Assembly (NCBI GenBank): GCA_038241115.1
Contig: JBBRGA010000038.1
Span: forward strand, 1 to 24,326
Origin: JANYJJ01 sp038241115
Lineage (GTDB): Bacteria > Pseudomonadota > Gammaproteobacteria > Burkholderiales > Burkholderiaceae_C
Reading direction: 5' to 3'
DNA: 24,326 bases
The notes beneath the pieces were generated by a model. That model ran no database searches. It was given only the letters and a program-made list of their open reading frames with translations, and had not been told where the DNA came from. Below are positions 16,108 through 23,424 of this stretch, in pieces (the first letter of the stretch is position 1; each line of letters opens with the position of its first letter). The translations under genes were made by a program, and so were the position numbers.

Positions 16108-18378
16108 CTAAGCCAATTTCAAAGGCAGGCTGCGCAGGCGCTGGCCCGTCAATGCAAACAAGGCATTGGCCACAGCGGGCGCGATCGGCGGTGTGCCGGG
16201 CTCGCCCACACCTTCGGGGTGGGCCGTGCTTTGGATGATGTCGGTCTCAATGGCCGGGCACTCGTTGAACCGCAACACCGGCTGGTCGTGGTAGTTGCTT
16301 TGCTGCACTTGCCCGGCCTTCAACGTGATGTCACCGTAAAGCGCCGCCGACAAGCCGAACACCACCGCACTTTCCATTTGCTGCGCAATCAAATTGGGGT
16401 TCACCGCTGTGCCGCAGTCGATGACGCAGACCACCCGGTGAACGCGGATGGATTTGTCTGCGGCTACCGAAACCTCGGCCACCTGCGCCACGATGGCGCC
16501 GAACGAGTGGTGCAGCGCCACGCCGCGCGCTCGCTTGCTGCCGTCTGCGCCAGCCACCAACGGTTGGCCCCAGCCCGACAACTCGGCCGCACGTTGCAGC
16601 ACCTTCAAGTGGCGCGGATGTTGGGCCAGCAGCGCGGCCCGAAACGCCAGCGGGTCCTGCCCAGCCGCAGCCGCAGCTTCGTCGATGAAGCTTTCCTTGA
16701 AAAATGCCTGATGAGAATGCCCCACGCTGCGCCAAAACCCGACCGGTACAGGCAGGTCTACGGCCTCGTGGGCAATCCGCGCATTCGGCCATTCATAGGG
16801 CTGGTCGTAGGCACCTTCCGAGCTGGTTTTGTCGGGCCCGCCGGCGGGCAGACCGAAGGTGCGCTTCAGCACCTGCGGCACGATGGCCTGACCGGCCGAG
16901 GTGTTTTGCCACGCAGTCAATTTGCCTGATGCGTCAAAGCCCGCCGTAAAGCGCGAGACGCAGGCCGGGCGGTAAAAATCGTGCGTCATGTCTTGCTCGC
17001 GCGACCACAGTGTTTGCACCGGCGCACCGCCTGCTTCTTTGGCAATGGCGGCGGCTTGCACGATGAAGTCGGCTTCCAGTCGGCGCCCGAAGCCACCGCC
17101 CAGCATCGGCACCACCACGTCAACCTGCTCGGGCTCTAGTCCTAAAACCTGGGCCACTCCTCTGCGGGCCACGCCGGGTACCTGGGTTCCGGCCCACACG
17201 GTGGCACGGCCGTCTTTGACCTGCACAGTGCAGTTCATCGGCTCCATCGTCGCGTGCGCCAAATACGGTGCGCGGTAGTCGGCGGTGATGGTTTTGCTGG
17301 CGCTTTTCAAGGCAGCCTGCACGTCACCCTGCTTGAAGTAAGCGAAGCCAGTTTGCGTGTCCAGCGTGCTGGTGAGTTGCTTGAAAACGTCGACGCTGTT
17401 CAGTGTTGCAGCAGGGCCGTGATTCCACACCACGTTGACCGCCTTGATCGCCCGCATGGCGTGCCACGGCGTGTCGGCAATGGCGGCAATGCCTGCGGTG
17501 CTGCCGTTGTAAGCGCCCACCGCAAATACCTTTTTCACACCCGGCATGGCGGCTGCCGCAGCGCTGTCAAAACTCGTCACGCTGCCGCCCAAGGTGGGGC
17601 ACATCACGACGCTGGCGTACATCAAGCCGGGCGGGTTTGCGTCGATGGCAAATTGCGCGCTGCCGTCGAGTTTGGATGCGGCTTCCATGCGGCGCATGGG
17701 TTGGCCGATCAGCTTGAAATTGACTGGGACTTTCAACGCCGGTTTGGCGGGCATGGGCTGTTGCGATGCCAACGCTGCCAACTCACCGTAGGTCGCAGAT
17801 TTTCCCGACGCATGCATGACCTTGCCTGCGCCGGTGGTGCATTCGGCGGCCGGCACTTTCCACTGCGCGGCTGCTGCTCCTGTCAACATCAAGCGGGCGC
17901 TGGCACCGGCCTCGCGCATGGGCAGCCACAGGTCTTTGATGCTGGACGAGCCGCCCGTCATCATGATGCCGACTTCGCGCATGGTCTTGGCGGTCAGCCA
18001 GCCCGCCACTTGCTTCAGCGTACCGTGGTCGTCCGGGTGAAACGGCAGGCCGTCCACCACGCTGGACAAGTTGCCGTAAATTTTGTCGATAGGCGATTGT
18101 TCAATCACCAAGCGGGACCAATCGGCGTCCAACTCTTCCGCCAGCACCATGGCCAGACCGGTGTGTGAGCCTTGACCCATTTCGGATTTGCACATCACCA
18201 CCGTGACGGTGTTGTCAGCAGAAATTTTCAGCCAGCCGTTCAGCGCGGCTTGGTCTTTGGCCACCGCCAGAGGTGCGGCGGTGCTGAGGCGCTGGCGCGG
18301 CGCCATCACGCCCCAACCGACTATCAGTGCGCCGAAGGCGCCGGCTGCGCCAAGGAAGAGCGAACGTCGTTTAACCAT
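16108..18378 (-). CDS. Molybdopterin-binding large subunit of a molybdenum hydroxylase (IorB-like)
   Basis: 756 residues from the ATG at 18378; a TTG at 18387 is in frame but less likely. The N-terminus MVKRRSLFLGAAGAFGALIVG is a twin-arginine signal, so the folded cofactor-loaded enzyme would be exported. This is typical of the IorB class. MGQGSHTGLAMVLAEELDADW near residues 65-90, a GGGFGRRLEADF block near 425, and GVGEPGTPPIAPAVANALF near the C-terminus are seen. The Glu of the last one is the catalytic base in this superfamily. It pairs with the [2Fe-2S] subunit gene directly downstream. No XdhC/CoxI-type maturation gene or cytochrome subunit lies nearby. Oxidation of an aldehyde or N-heterocycle is inferred from the family, not demonstrated. 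Confidence 0.94.
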   Translation of the reverse strand: MVKRRSLFLGAAGAFGALIVGWGVMAPRQRLSTAAPLAVAKDQAALNGWLKISADNTVTVVMCKSEMGQGSHTGLAMVLAEELDADWSRLVIEQSPIDKIYGNLSSVVDGLPFHPDDHGTLKQVAGWLTAKTMREVGIMMTGGSSSIKDLWLPMREAGASARLMLTGAAAAQWKVPAAECTTGAGKVMHASGKSATYGELAALASQQPMPAKPALKVPVNFKLIGQPMRRMEAASKLDGSAQFAIDANPPGLMYASVVMCPTLGGSVTSFDSAAAAAMPGVKKVFAVGAYNGSTAGIAAIADTPWHAMRAIKAVNVVWNHGPAATLNSVDVFKQLTSTLDTQTGFAYFKQGDVQAALKSASKTITADYRAPYLAHATMEPMNCTVQVKDGRATVWAGTQVPGVARRGVAQVLGLEPEQVDVVVPMLGGGFGRRLEADFIVQAAAIAKEAGGAPVQTLWSREQDMTHDFYRPACVSRFTAGFDASGKLTAWQNTSAGQAIVPQVLKRTFGLPAGGPDKTSSEGAYDQPYEWPNARIAHEAVDLPVPVGFWRSVGHSHQAFFKESFIDEAAAAAGQDPLAFRAALLAQHPRHLKVLQRAAELSGWGQPLVAGADGSKRARGVALHHSFGAIVAQVAEVSVAADKSIRVHRVVCVIDCGTAVNPNLIAQQMESAVVFGLSAALYGDITLKAGQVQQSNYHDQPVLRFNECPAIETDIIQSTAHPEGVGEPGTPPIAPAVANALFALTGQRLRSLPLKLA

Positions 18379-18488
18379 GACTTGCAATCAAAGTGGATGC
18401 CTGAGGTTAAACGCTCAGGGCGATCCCTTCGAGTTGCGCGGCACAAAGTGGGTGCGCGCAGCGCCGACCCTGGGGGCTCATGCAGCAC

Positions 18489-18514
18489 TGCGCGATGTGA
18501 CTGCGCGATGTGAC
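18489..18514. repeat. 13-bp tandem duplication
   Basis: TGCGCGATGTGAC occurs twice in a row (18489-18501 and 18502-18514) in the spacer between the molybdenum hydroxylase start and the end of the Bax-inhibitor gene. Confidence 0.85.
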
Positions 18515-18542
18515 TGACAAGGTACTGTCAAAGTGACCAACG

Positions 18543-18563
18543 ATTGCCGACGCAGTCGGCAAT
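18543..18563 (-). terminator. Hairpin after the Bax-inhibitor-like gene
   Basis: ATTGCCGAC and GTCGGCAAT form a perfect nine-base stem with a three-base loop, 11 bases beyond the stop of the minus-strand gene at 18575. No T-run follows on that strand, so termination strength is uncertain. Confidence 0.55.
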
Positions 18564-18574
18564 CTAGGCTTTGC

Positions 18575-19285
18575 TCAGTCTTCAGAACCGCCCATGCCAA
18601 ACAAGGCGAGCAGGCTGCTGAACAGGTTGAAAATTGACAAATACAAGCCCACGGTGGCGAGCACATAGTTGGTCTCGCCGCCGTTCACGATGCGGCTGAG
18701 CTCAAACAAAATCAAGCCGACCGACAGCAGCGCGACCATGCCCGACACCACCAAGCCCAGCGCGGGGATCTGAAAAAATATGGCGCCCAAACCCACCAGC
18801 AGCGCAATCACCATGCCGGCAAACAAGAAGCCGCCCATGAAGCTGAAGTCGCGCTTGGTGGTCATCACATAAGACGCCAACGCCAGAAAAGTGGCGCCAG
18901 TGGCGGCCAACGCCATGGTGATGGTTTGGGCGCCGCCTGGCAGCGCCAGTGTTTTGGACAACACCGGACCCAGCGTGTAGCCCAAAAATCCGGTCAGCGC
19001 GAAAACTGCGGGAAGCGCCATCGCGCTGTTTTGCAATTTGTGGATTGCAAACAGCAAGCCAAAGCTGCCAACCAGCATGAAGATCACGCCGGGTCCGGGC
19101 AACTTCAGCGCGACGCTGAGCGCGGCAATGCCCGCGCTGAACAGCAGCGTCATCGACAACAGTGCATAGGTGTTGCGCAGCACGCGCTGGGTGCTGGGGC
19201 TCAGTGTTGTTGAACCGCCTTGTGCGGCCCCACCCAAAGCGGGTTGCGTGTTGTGAGCAGTGGAAGAAGTTTGTCGGGTGTCCAT
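18575..19285 (-). CDS. Bax inhibitor-1/YccA family membrane protein
   Basis: 236 residues with a polar N-terminus of about 40 residues followed by seven hydrophobic spans. Family features are VLRNTYALLSMTLLFSAGIAAL at the first span, LTGFLGYTLGPVL, the MALAATGATFLALASYVMTTKRDFSFMG segment, and an acidic/aromatic C-terminal part (SRIVNGGETNYVLATVGLYLSIFNLFSSLL). Bacterial YccA-type members interact with FtsH in the inner membrane, and BI-1 homologues are proposed to be calcium-leak channels; which applies here is unknown. The gene follows the HPF-like gene with a 38-base gap on the same strand and may share its transcript. A hairpin lies just after the stop. Confidence 0.93.
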   Translation of the reverse strand: MDTRQTSSTAHNTQPALGGAAQGGSTTLSPSTQRVLRNTYALLSMTLLFSAGIAALSVALKLPGPGVIFMLVGSFGLLFAIHKLQNSAMALPAVFALTGFLGYTLGPVLSKTLALPGGAQTITMALAATGATFLALASYVMTTKRDFSFMGGFLFAGMVIALLVGLGAIFFQIPALGLVVSGMVALLSVGLILFELSRIVNGGETNYVLATVGLYLSIFNLFSSLLALFGMGGSED

Positions 19286-19323
19286 GAACTGATCTTTCTG
19301 TGCAGGTTGAAAAATTGGAAAAG

Positions 19324-19689
19324 TCAGGCGCCAAGCCGAGGCGCTGCGGGTTCGCGATAAAGATGGGCGCGTGAACGCGGACGCGCTTGCTCTTGACTGC
19401 GGCGCCAGGCACGCAGCACGGCGCGGGCCGCTCGGTTCAGGGCGTCGTCAATGGCACCGCGCCAATCTCGCGCCTTGGCCACAATCACCACCGTGCCGGC
19501 GTGTTCGGTTTTCAGCTCAATTTGGCAGCATTTGTCGATACCACCGCGCGGGCCGTTGATGTCAGACAAGTGCAGCGTCGCGCGCGGCACCAGCCATGTC
19601 AGGCGGCGCATGATGAAGCGCAGTCGGCGTTCGGCGGTGTCGCGCATCAAAGCGCCTTCAGGATCGCGAGATTTGAAAATGATTTGCAT
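19324..19689 (-). CDS. HPF/RaiA-like ribosome-associated protein
   Basis: 121 residues. GGAGG about nine bases before the ATG at 19689 fixes this start over an upstream in-frame one at 19710. The order MQIIFKSRD..., an Arg-rich first helix (MRDTAERRLRFIMRRL), strands ATLHLSDINGPRGGIDKCCQIEL and GTVVIVAKARDWRGAIDDALNRAARAVLRAW gives the beta-alpha-beta-beta-beta-alpha fold of short HPF/YfiA factors. These bind the 30S decoding region in starvation or stress. It resembles them only in pattern: the strand after the first helix contains PRGGIDK, common in a betaproteobacterial subgroup. A basic tail (RRSQEQARPRSRAHLYREP) follows the fold. Divergent from the NhaR-like regulator and upstream of the Bax-inhibitor-like gene. 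Confidence 0.8.
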   Translation of the reverse strand: MQIIFKSRDPEGALMRDTAERRLRFIMRRLTWLVPRATLHLSDINGPRGGIDKCCQIELKTEHAGTVVIVAKARDWRGAIDDALNRAARAVLRAWRRSQEQARPRSRAHLYREPAAPRLGA

Positions 19690-19752
19690 CACAGACCTCC
19701 AGGTAAACAAACAAGGCCCGAAGGTAGTGCCACAAACACTTCTGAAAAAGCA

Positions 19753-19769
19753 GAGAATCGCGAATTCTC
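19753..19769. promoter_or_regulatory. Palindrome in the divergent HPF-like/NhaR-like spacer
   Basis: GAGAAT and ATTCTC are perfect inverted arms around CGCGA. The site lies 64 bases from the HPF-like start and 84 from the NhaR-like start. LysR-type regulators often bind such a site between themselves and a divergent target. Location is the only support. Confidence 0.35.
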
Positions 19770-19852
19770 ATTGCGTAAAAACACGTTGAATGAGCTTGTG
19801 TCGAACCGCAACGGTCGAACCTCGAGCTTGCTGAACAGAAAGGGCTGATCGA

Positions 19853-20737
19853 ATGAGCTTGAATTTCAGCTACCGACACCTCTACTATTTTTGGGTGGTG
19901 GCCAAAGAAGGCGGCATGGCGCGCGGCGCTGAACGTTTGGGCGTGGCGGTGCAAACTGTCAGCGCGCAAGTGCGCGAGCTTGAGCGGGCCTTGGGCTACG
20001 CCTTGCTCAAACCGGCAGGACGCGGCCTGGTTCTGACGGAAGCGGGGGCGGCTGCTGTGGCGCAGGCCGACGCCATTTTCCAGCTCGGCGAAAGCTTGCC
20101 CGGTTTGGTGCGCGATGCCGTTGGCTCGCGCTCGGTGCGTTTGGCGGTGGGCATCTCGGACGGCCTTCCCAAACTGGCGGTGCGCCGGCTGTTGCAGCCG
20201 GTCATGTCAGAGCCGCACCTGCGCTTGATTTGCACGGAAGACAAATTTCCCGAACTGCTGGCCGACTTGGCGCTGCACCGTTTGGACGTGGTGCTGGCCG
20301 ACCGCGCTGCACCCGCCAACCCCAACCTCAAGGTCTACAGCCATGCGCTGGGCTCGTCTGCGCTGGCTTGGTATGCGCCACAAGAAATTTATGCACAGGC
20401 TAGGAAGAATTGGCCGCTGGCGCTGACAGATCTTCCCGTCTTGTTGCCAACCGCGCACTCGGCAGTGCGTCCGCGCATCGATGCATGGTTTGAGCGTTTG
20501 AACATCAAGCCTCGGGTGGTGGGCGAGTTTGAAGACAGCGCCCTGTTGGCCACCTTTGGCGCGGCGGGCATGGGCGTTTTTCCGGCGGCCGAACTGGTGC
20601 ACGAGAACCTGACTTCTCGCTACGACGTCAAGCGCCTGGGGCCTTGCGAAGGCGTCGAGGAGCACTTTTTTGCCATTGGTACCGACAAGAAGGTGCTGCA
20701 TCCCTTGGTTCAGCGTCTGCTTCCGCCGAAAAGTTGA
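19853..20737 (+). CDS. LysR-type transcriptional regulator, NhaR-like
   Basis: 294 residues, normal for LysR proteins. The N-terminal winged helix (residues ~5-65) reads YRHLYYFWVVAKEGGMARGAERLGVAVQTVSAQVRELERALG, the HLYYFW start being distinctive of the NhaR subgroup. The C-terminal sensor domain (~90-290) has VRLAVGISDGLPKLAVRRLL and the late FEDSALLATFGAAGMGVFPAAEL block. E. coli NhaR activates the sodium/proton antiporter nhaA and pgaABCD; no nhaA is in this window, so the target is unknown. It is divergent from the HPF-like gene with 163 bases between starts. Start ATG at 19853, with a weak AAAGGG upstream. Confidence 0.92.
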   Translation: MSLNFSYRHLYYFWVVAKEGGMARGAERLGVAVQTVSAQVRELERALGYALLKPAGRGLVLTEAGAAAVAQADAIFQLGESLPGLVRDAVGSRSVRLAVGISDGLPKLAVRRLLQPVMSEPHLRLICTEDKFPELLADLALHRLDVVLADRAAPANPNLKVYSHALGSSALAWYAPQEIYAQARKNWPLALTDLPVLLPTAHSAVRPRIDAWFERLNIKPRVVGEFEDSALLATFGAAGMGVFPAAELVHENLTSRYDVKRLGPCEGVEEHFFAIGTDKKVLHPLVQRLLPPKS

Positions 20738-20856
20738 CATAACAAGTCGGGCTGTGTGCGGTTGATCTTCAAGGCAAGTCGACGCGGCCCTTCCAAAGGC
20801 ACGTCTGGAGAGCGTCTCAGAGCAGTGCACGCTCCAGAACAGACGCCGCTTTTTGG

Positions 20857-21435
20857 ATGAAATTCACCATGCGCGCTGTCCCCATTGAATTCAACACGCC
20901 CAGGCTCGCCTTCGTCGTTTGGCACGACAGGCACCGCGCGCCGTTTTCTGAGATGAACAGCGATCCGCGGGTCATGCGGTACTTCCCCGGACTTCTGAGC
21001 GCAGAACAATCCAATGCAGGAATTGACATCTGGCGGGGGCAGTTCGCAGAAAAGGCTTGGTCCAACTGGGCCGTGGAGCTTCGGGACAGCGGCCAATTCA
21101 TTGGATTCATCGGCTTGTCGGTCCCCAGGCGGCAGCTTCCCTTCAGCCCTTGCACAGAGATTGGCTGGCGGCTGAAACCCAGCGCGGGGGGCCATGGTTA
21201 CGCCACCGAAGGCGCCAAGGAATGTCTGCGCATGGGCTTCGAGCGTCTGGGACTGGAAGAAGTCGTCTCGTTTACCGCGCTGGCGAATTTGCCGTCCATT
21301 GCAGTGATGCGGCGAATCGGCATGACCGATGCGCAGCAAAATTTTGATCACCCTGCCGTCCCGGAAGGCCACCTGCTGCGGCCACATTGCCTTTTCAAAA
21401 TCACGCGCGCGCAGTGGCGAGAACGTGGTGAGTGA
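20857..21435 (+). CDS. GNAT family N-acetyltransferase (RimJ/RimL type)
   Basis: 192 residues. N-terminal strand FNTPRLAFVVWHDRHRAPFSEMNSDPRVMRYFPG is characteristic of the Acetyltransf_3 subgroup. The core continues with WAVELRDSGQFIGFIGLSVP, then EIGWRLKPSAGGHGYATEGAKECLRMGF, which holds the acetyl-CoA pyrophosphate loop (GGHGYA, motif A), and ends with EEVVSFTALANLPSIAVMRRIGM (motif B: N-x-x-S). The acceptor (amine, protein N-terminus or small molecule) is not known. No operon partner: the NhaR-like gene is 119 bases upstream on the same strand, and the next gene is convergent. The start at 20857 lacks a clear ribosome site; the ATG at 20869 is equally possible. Confidence 0.92.
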   Translation: MKFTMRAVPIEFNTPRLAFVVWHDRHRAPFSEMNSDPRVMRYFPGLLSAEQSNAGIDIWRGQFAEKAWSNWAVELRDSGQFIGFIGLSVPRRQLPFSPCTEIGWRLKPSAGGHGYATEGAKECLRMGFERLGLEEVVSFTALANLPSIAVMRRIGMTDAQQNFDHPAVPEGHLLRPHCLFKITRAQWRERGE

Positions 21436-21468
21436 CAGCGTTTGTCTTCCCTTCGTTGACGGGCGCAG

Positions 21469-21939
21469 TCATTCCACCGGCAATGGCGATGGCGGCTTGA
21501 TCTCTTCCAGGCAAATCATCGAGCGCACGTTGTCCACGCCCACTACTTGCGTCAGACGGTCGGTCAAAAACTGACTGAAGCTTTTGAGGTCGCGGGCCAC
21601 CACCTTGAGCAAGTAGTCGTTGTCACCCGACACGGTGTGGCACTCCAATACTTGCGCAAAAGCGCGAATTTCGGCTTCGATTTGACGCACCCGCCCGAAC
21701 TGGCCGCCGTCGATGTTCAGGCTCACAAAGCCCATCACGCCCAGGCCCAGCGCCTCGGGCAAAACTTCTGCGCGGTAGCCGCGGATCACGCCGTTTTCCT
21801 CCAGCGCGCGCACGCGTCGAAAACACTGCGGCGCCGACAAGTGAACTCGCGCCGAAAGCTCGACATTGGTGGCGCGGCCGTCTGCCTGCAACTCCGTCAA
21901 TATCTTGCGGTCTATGGCGTCGAGCGTCATGGATTTCAT
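21469..21939 (-). CDS. Lrp/AsnC family transcriptional regulator, divergent from rocD
   Basis: 156 residues from the ATG at 21939; GGAA lies just upstream, and a TTG 12 bases earlier is an unlikely alternative. The winged helix-turn-helix (~5-55) reads LDAIDRKILTELQADGRATNVELSARVHLSAPQCFRRVRALEENGVI, and the RAM domain (~65-150) includes FVSLNIDGGQFGRVRQIEAEI, the VSGDNDYLLKVVARDL block and the LEEIKPPSPLPV tail. Genes of this type next to an amino-acid catabolic gene usually control it in response to the amino acid. Divergence from the ornithine aminotransferase suggests ornithine/arginine-responsive control (inference). Confidence 0.94.
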   Translation of the reverse strand: MKSMTLDAIDRKILTELQADGRATNVELSARVHLSAPQCFRRVRALEENGVIRGYRAEVLPEALGLGVMGFVSLNIDGGQFGRVRQIEAEIRAFAQVLECHTVSGDNDYLLKVVARDLKSFSQFLTDRLTQVVGVDNVRSMICLEEIKPPSPLPVE

Positions 21940-22063
21940 TCTGAGTTCCAAATATATGAAATATTCGTGCGCAATTTAGCCGACTCTCACAACATTTGGA
22001 ACGCTAATTTCGCTGCCACCGGCGCAAAGTCAAGCCCTGCATTGCCAACGCCAAGGAAGCACC
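21940..22063. promoter_or_regulatory. Divergent Lrp-rocD promoter region
   Basis: 124 bases between the two starts, AT-rich near the regulator. TGAAATATTC at 21957-21966 is identical to ten bases of the palindrome in front of the other Lrp/AsnC gene (1445-1454), at a similar distance from the regulator start. AAGGAA precedes the rocD ATG as ribosome site. Confidence 0.5.
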
Positions 22064-23326
22064 ATGAACGCCGCACACTTGAACTCACCTGTCGCCCAAG
22101 AAAACCGTTTTGGCGCCCACAATTACCACCCGCTGCCCGTGGTGCTGGCGCGCGGTGAGGGCGTGTATTTGTTCGATACGGAAGGCCGCCGCTTCTTGGA
22201 CATGATGTCGGCCTACTCGGCGGTCAGTTTTGGCCACAGCCACCCGGTCCTGGTGAACGCGCTGACAGAGCAAGCGCAGCGCTTGGCGGTGTGCAGCCGC
22301 GCCTTCCACACCGACCAACTCGGGCCGTTCCTGGTCAAGCTGTGCCAAGTCACTCGCATGCACAGCGCCTTGCCCATGAACACCGGCGCCGAGGCGGTTG
22401 AAACCGCCATCAAAGCGGCGCGCAAGTGGGGCTACAAAGTTAAAGGCGTGCCTGCTGGACAAGCCCACATCCTGGTGGCGGCGGGTAACTTTGCGGGCCG
22501 CACCACCACCATCGTCGGCTTCTCCAGCGAGGCCCAATACCGCGACGGCTTTGGCCCCTTCACGCCCGGCTTCAGCAGCGTGCCGTTCGGCGACGCGGCC
22601 GCGCTGGAGGCGGCTATCACGCCCCACACCGCGGCTTTCTTGGTCGAGCCGGTGCAAGGCGAGGCCGGCATCATCGTGCCGCCTGCGGGCTACCTGAAAG
22701 CCGTGCGCGACATCTGCACACTTCACAACGTGTTGATGATTGCCGACGAGGTTCAAACCGGCCTGGGCCGCACCGGCAAAACCCTGGCCTGCGACCACGA
22801 GGCTGTACGCCCCGACGGCTTGACCTTGGGCAAAGCGCTGGGCGGCGGCTTGTTACCCGTGAGTGCCTTCTTGGCGCGTGCCGACGTGATGGCGCAGTTC
22901 ACGCCTGGCGACCACGGCAGCACCTTTGGCGGCAATCCCTTGGCCGCAGCCGTTGGCTTGGCTGCGCTCCATTTGTTGGAGAGCGAAAACCTGGCCGATC
23001 AAGCCATGGCGCAAGGCAATTACCTGATGGCAGAACTGCGTCGCATGAACCACCCAGCCGTCGTGGAGGTGCGCGGCAAAGGCCTGCTGATCGGCGTCGA
23101 AATCGACCCCACCGTTGCCTCAGCCCGAACGGTTTGCGAAGCCTTGGTTCACGAGGGCGTGCTCACCAAAGACACCCACCACACCGTGGTTCGCCTGGCT
23201 CCGCCGCTGTCTATTTCCAAGGCGCAAGTCGATGTCGCGGTGGCCGCTTTGGGCAAGGTGTTGAACGGTTTGATGGCGCTGAGCAAAAGGCCTGTGCACG
23301 CGCTGAGTGCCATGGCGCAGGAATGA
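22064..23326 (+). CDS. rocD: Ornithine--oxo-acid aminotransferase
   Basis: 420 residues, class III PLP-dependent transaminase. It moves the delta-amino group of ornithine to 2-oxoglutarate, giving glutamate semialdehyde on the arginine/ornithine-to-proline/glutamate route. ENRFGAHNYHPLPVVLARGEGVYLFD near the N-terminus is a strong ornithine-aminotransferase signature, followed by MNTGAEAVETAIKAARKWGY. NFAGRTTTIVGFS, FLVEPVQGEAGIIVPP and LMIADEVQTGLGRTG, with its PLP-binding Asp, are next. LTLGKALGGGLLPVSAF holds the Schiff-base Lys. Divergent from an Lrp/AsnC regulator that probably controls it. The last ~20 residues (SKRPVHALSAMAQE) extend beyond the family core. Confidence 0.95.
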   Translation: MNAAHLNSPVAQENRFGAHNYHPLPVVLARGEGVYLFDTEGRRFLDMMSAYSAVSFGHSHPVLVNALTEQAQRLAVCSRAFHTDQLGPFLVKLCQVTRMHSALPMNTGAEAVETAIKAARKWGYKVKGVPAGQAHILVAAGNFAGRTTTIVGFSSEAQYRDGFGPFTPGFSSVPFGDAAALEAAITPHTAAFLVEPVQGEAGIIVPPAGYLKAVRDICTLHNVLMIADEVQTGLGRTGKTLACDHEAVRPDGLTLGKALGGGLLPVSAFLARADVMAQFTPGDHGSTFGGNPLAAAVGLAALHLLESENLADQAMAQGNYLMAELRRMNHPAVVEVRGKGLLIGVEIDPTVASARTVCEALVHEGVLTKDTHHTVVRLAPPLSISKAQVDVAVAALGKVLNGLMALSKRPVHALSAMAQE

Positions 23327-23384
23327 TCTGAGACGGGAAGACCCCACGCAAATCATTGGCTGAGGCGGCACTCATGCACTGCAA

Positions 23385-23413
23385 ACCCTGAACAGGGTCT
23401 GCGGCTGCGCCGC
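23385..23413. terminator. Possible bidirectional hairpins in the rocD-FAH convergent gap
   Basis: Two short adjacent stems, ACCCTG-AA-CAGGGT (23385-23398) and GCGGC-TGC-GCCGC (23401-23413), sit between the convergent genes. Neither is followed by a T-run, so a terminator role is only plausible. Confidence 0.35.
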
Positions 23414-23424
23414 GTGAAAACGCT

